A stretch of 62,756 nt of DNA, taken from assembly GCF_001865065.1 (NCBI RefSeq), contig NZ_MJGN01000001.1, positions 149,905 through 212,660 on the forward strand, given 5' to 3'. Below are positions 61,032-62,756 of this stretch, piece after piece (position 1 is the first letter of the stretch; every line of letters starts with the position of its first letter). Origin of the DNA: Curtobacterium sp. MCBA15_008 (lineage in GTDB: Bacteria; Actinomycetota; Actinomycetes; Actinomycetales; Microbacteriaceae). A model generated the notes under the pieces. That model was not told where the DNA came from. It made no database searches and saw only the letters and a program-made list of their open reading frames with translations. The translations under genes and the position numbers were made by a program.

Positions 61032-62756
61032 TGGGGCATCCTAACTCCGAGGTCCGACGTGTGGCGCTGGGCGATGTCCGCGACGGCCCGTTCGAGGTTC
61101 GGGTCCTCACCGCGGGCGAGACCCGCGTACTCCAGGGTGTACTCGGTGTCCGACCCGTCGGGGTCGGGGTCGGTGGTGCGCTTCGTCAGCACGACCTTCA
61201 CCCACACCCGGCGGCGCGGCACGAAGAGCGAGGTGAGCAGCCCGAGCACGGACAGCACGGCGAACCCGGCGACGAACAGCTGCGACGGGTCGTGGTGCAC
61301 GTCGAGCGACACGTACCGCTTCACCCCGTCGAAGGTGATGGACCCGGCGCCGTCGGGCAGGGACTTCGTCTGCCCCGGCTTCAGCTCGATGCTCGCAGCG
61401 GCCGACTGCCGACCCGCGATCTGCTTCAGTCCGCTCGTGTCGAGCGTGTAGACGCTCTGCGGGACACCGTCGTCGAGCCCGAGGTCGCCCGTGTAGACCT
61501 GCAGGGTCAGCAGCGGGTTCTGGTCGTCGGGGTAGTTGCTGGTGTAGGCGCCGGTCGACAGCTTCGTGGCCGTCGGGTAGAAGAACCCGACCATGCCGAG
61601 CTGGTCCGGCACCGCGTCCGGCACCTTGACGACGCCGGTGGAGGTGTAGTTGGCGTCCTCGGGCAGGAACGGCACGACGTCCTGGAAGGCGATGTCGCCC
61701 TTGCCGTCGCGCACCGTCATCTGCATCGCGTAGCCGTTGCCGAGCAGGTAGACGTTCGTGCCGCCGACGCTCACCGGGTCGTTCACGCCGAGCCGGCCGG
61801 TCTTCGGCGCCTCGCCCGGCTGCCGGGTGGTCACGGTCGCGGAGTAGTCGAGCGCCTGTCCGAGGGCCTCGAGGTTCCGCTCCTCGTACTTCGTGACGAA
61901 CTTGTCGAGCGTCAGGTTGTAGCCCTCGAGGTCGCTCTGCTGGAACCAGCGGCCCGGGTTGAACGAGTCGTACGAGCCGAGCACGTTCGAGAAGGTCTGC
62001 CCCTCGACGAGGAGCCGCTGCCCGGTGTAGCCGAACCCGCCGCCGACACCGACCGCCAGGAGCACGCCGACCAGGGCCGCGTGGAACACCAGGTTGCCGG
62101 TCTCGCGCAGGTAGCCGCGCTCCGCGCTCACCGAGTCGCCGAAGCGCTCGACGCGGTACCCGGACCGCTTCAGGATCGCCATCGCGCGGGTGACCGCGTG
62201 CTCGACGGATGGGAGGCCCGTGGCCGCGTCCGTCCCGCCGCTCGCGCCCGTCGTGGTGTCGCGTTCCAGGGTCGCGCGACCGACCGGCACGCTCCGGTAG
62301 CCCGCCAGGCGGGCCAGACGCACCGGCGTCTTCGGCGGCCGGGTGCGGAGGGCCTGCCAGTGGTGCTTCGTGCGCGGGACGATGCAGCCGATCAGGGACA
62401 CGAAGAGCAGCAGGTAGATCGCCGAGAACCACACCGAGGTGTAGGTGTCGAAGACCTGCAGCTTGTCGAGGACCGGGAAGAGCTGCGGGTGGTCGGCCTT
62501 GTACTGCACGACGCCGTTCGGGTCCGCCGTGCGCTGCGGCACCAGGGAACCGGGGATCGCCGCGAGGGCGAGGAGCATGAGGAGGAAGAGCGCCGTCCGC
62601 ATGCTCGTGAGCTGGCGCCAGAAGAAGCGGAGGTAGCCGATCGGACCGAGCCTCGGCTGGGCGACGCCGGAGTCGCCGGGGCCGGAGCCGTCGACGTGGT
62701 CGGACGGTCGCTGCGGGTCGGAGACGGCGTCGGCGCCCTCGGCCGCGTCGGTCGGG
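61028..62756 (-). CDS. resB: Cytochrome c biogenesis protein ResB, 5' end beyond the window
   Basis: At least 575 residues. The frame stays open to the window edge; an in-frame ATG at 62602 would cut off the conserved PIGYLRFFWRQLTS lead, so the true start is further upstream. MRTALFLLMLLALAAIPGSLVPQR is the first membrane segment (shown in part), then WFSAIYLLLFVSLIGCI, a large extracytoplasmic domain and a late membrane segment. It partners CcsB in haem attachment. Partial. Confidence 0.94.
   Translation of the reverse strand, partial: PTDAAEGADAVSDPQRPSDHVDGSGPGDSGVAQPRLGPIGYLRFFWRQLTSMRTALFLLMLLALAAIPGSLVPQRTADPNGVVQYKADHPQLFPVLDKLQVFDTYTSVWFSAIYLLLFVSLIGCIVPRTKHHWQALRTRPPKTPVRLARLAGYRSVPVGRATLERDTTTGASGGTDAATGLPSVEHAVTRAMAILKRSGYRVERFGDSVSAERGYLRETGNLVFHAALVGVLLAVGVGGGFGYTGQRLLVEGQTFSNVLGSYDSFNPGRWFQQSDLEGYNLTLDKFVTKYEERNLEALGQALDYSATVTTRQPGEAPKTGRLGVNDPVSVGGTNVYLLGNGYAMQMTVRDGKGDIAFQDVVPFLPEDANYTSTGVVKVPDAVPDQLGMVGFFYPTATKLSTGAYTSNYPDDQNPLLTLQVYTGDLGLDDGVPQSVYTLDTSGLKQIAGRQSAAASIELKPGQTKSLPDGAGSITFDGVKRYVSLDVHHDPSQLFVAGFAVLSVLGLLTSLFVPRRRVWVKVVLTKRTTDPDPDGSDTEYTLEYAGLARGEDPNLERAVADIAQRHTSDLGVRMPQ

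Overview
The window is dense, very high G+C bacterial DNA. Codon third positions are almost all G or C, GTG and TTG starts are common, and many genes have no Shine-Dalgarno sequence. The gene set points to an actinobacterium of the family Microbacteriaceae, plausibly Curtobacterium or a close relative. It includes a full-length menaquinone pathway block, HadA/HadB-type MaoC proteins beside murB, an acidic N-terminal extension on NusG, rplKA separated from rplJL, DUF4229 and PLDc_N membrane proteins, and ResB/CcsB cytochrome c maturation. The genus is an inference from gene content, not from a marker comparison. Nearly everything is chromosomal housekeeping. No phage, plasmid, transposase, integrase or CRISPR array was seen.

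Layout. 0-10.7 kb (minus strand): a secreted S53 peptidase, a small lipoprotein, an MFS transporter, the transsulfuration pair metB/cbs, and a translationally coupled pair of a nucleotide-cyclase-like sensor and an MscS channel with a cyclic-nucleotide-binding-like domain. 10.9-16.7 kb: an ABC exporter, an amino-acid permease, an AbiEi/DUF559-like orphan protein bracketed by related palindromes, and rplJ-rplL behind an L10 leader. 17-25 kb: a two-component system, a three-gene cluster (acyl-CoA dehydrogenase-like, PIG-L deacetylase fused to a methyltransferase, family 2 glycosyltransferase), and a FtsX-type ABC permease with its ATPase. 25-32.8 kb: a carbohydrate module with a TolB-like propeller, two CUT1 permeases, a binding lipoprotein, a Gfo/Idh/MocA oxidoreductase, a sugar isomerase/epimerase and a divergent ROK regulator. 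32.8-37.2 kb: a YqaJ-type nuclease, a Pr6Pr membrane protein, rplA, rplK, nusG, secE and tRNA-Trp. 37.2-47.3 kb: an aminotransferase, murB, hadB/hadA, tRNA-Met, tRNA-Thr, an M23 peptidase, an inositol-monophosphatase-like enzyme, tRNA-Tyr, yajQ, a phospholipase D/cardiolipin synthase and an acyltransferase-like membrane protein. 47.3-62.8 kb: an FprA-like reductase, a polyprenyl diphosphate synthase, menG, menF, menD, menA, menE, menB and menC with three small membrane proteins among them, then ccsB and resB; resB runs off the end of the window.

How the genes work together. The right third is a respiratory-quinone region: chorismate to isochorismate (MenF), then MenD, MenC, MenE and MenB to dihydroxynaphthoyl-CoA, prenylation by MenA with the product of the polyprenyl synthase, and methylation by MenG. 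MenH and a thioesterase are not in the window. The carbohydrate module reads as import followed by oxidation/isomerisation under ROK control. The cyclase-like/MscS pair reads as a sensor whose output domain should gate a channel, but both partners have lost diagnostic catalytic or ligand residues.

Two window-wide patterns stand out. At least fourteen genes have a TANNNT hexamer exactly 6-8 nt before the start codon and no leader, the signature of leaderless transcription. Intergenic spaces carry several families of long palindromes built from shared words, including repeated GCGAAAGCGACAG, AGATCGCACTTC and GGAGGCGCGG arms.
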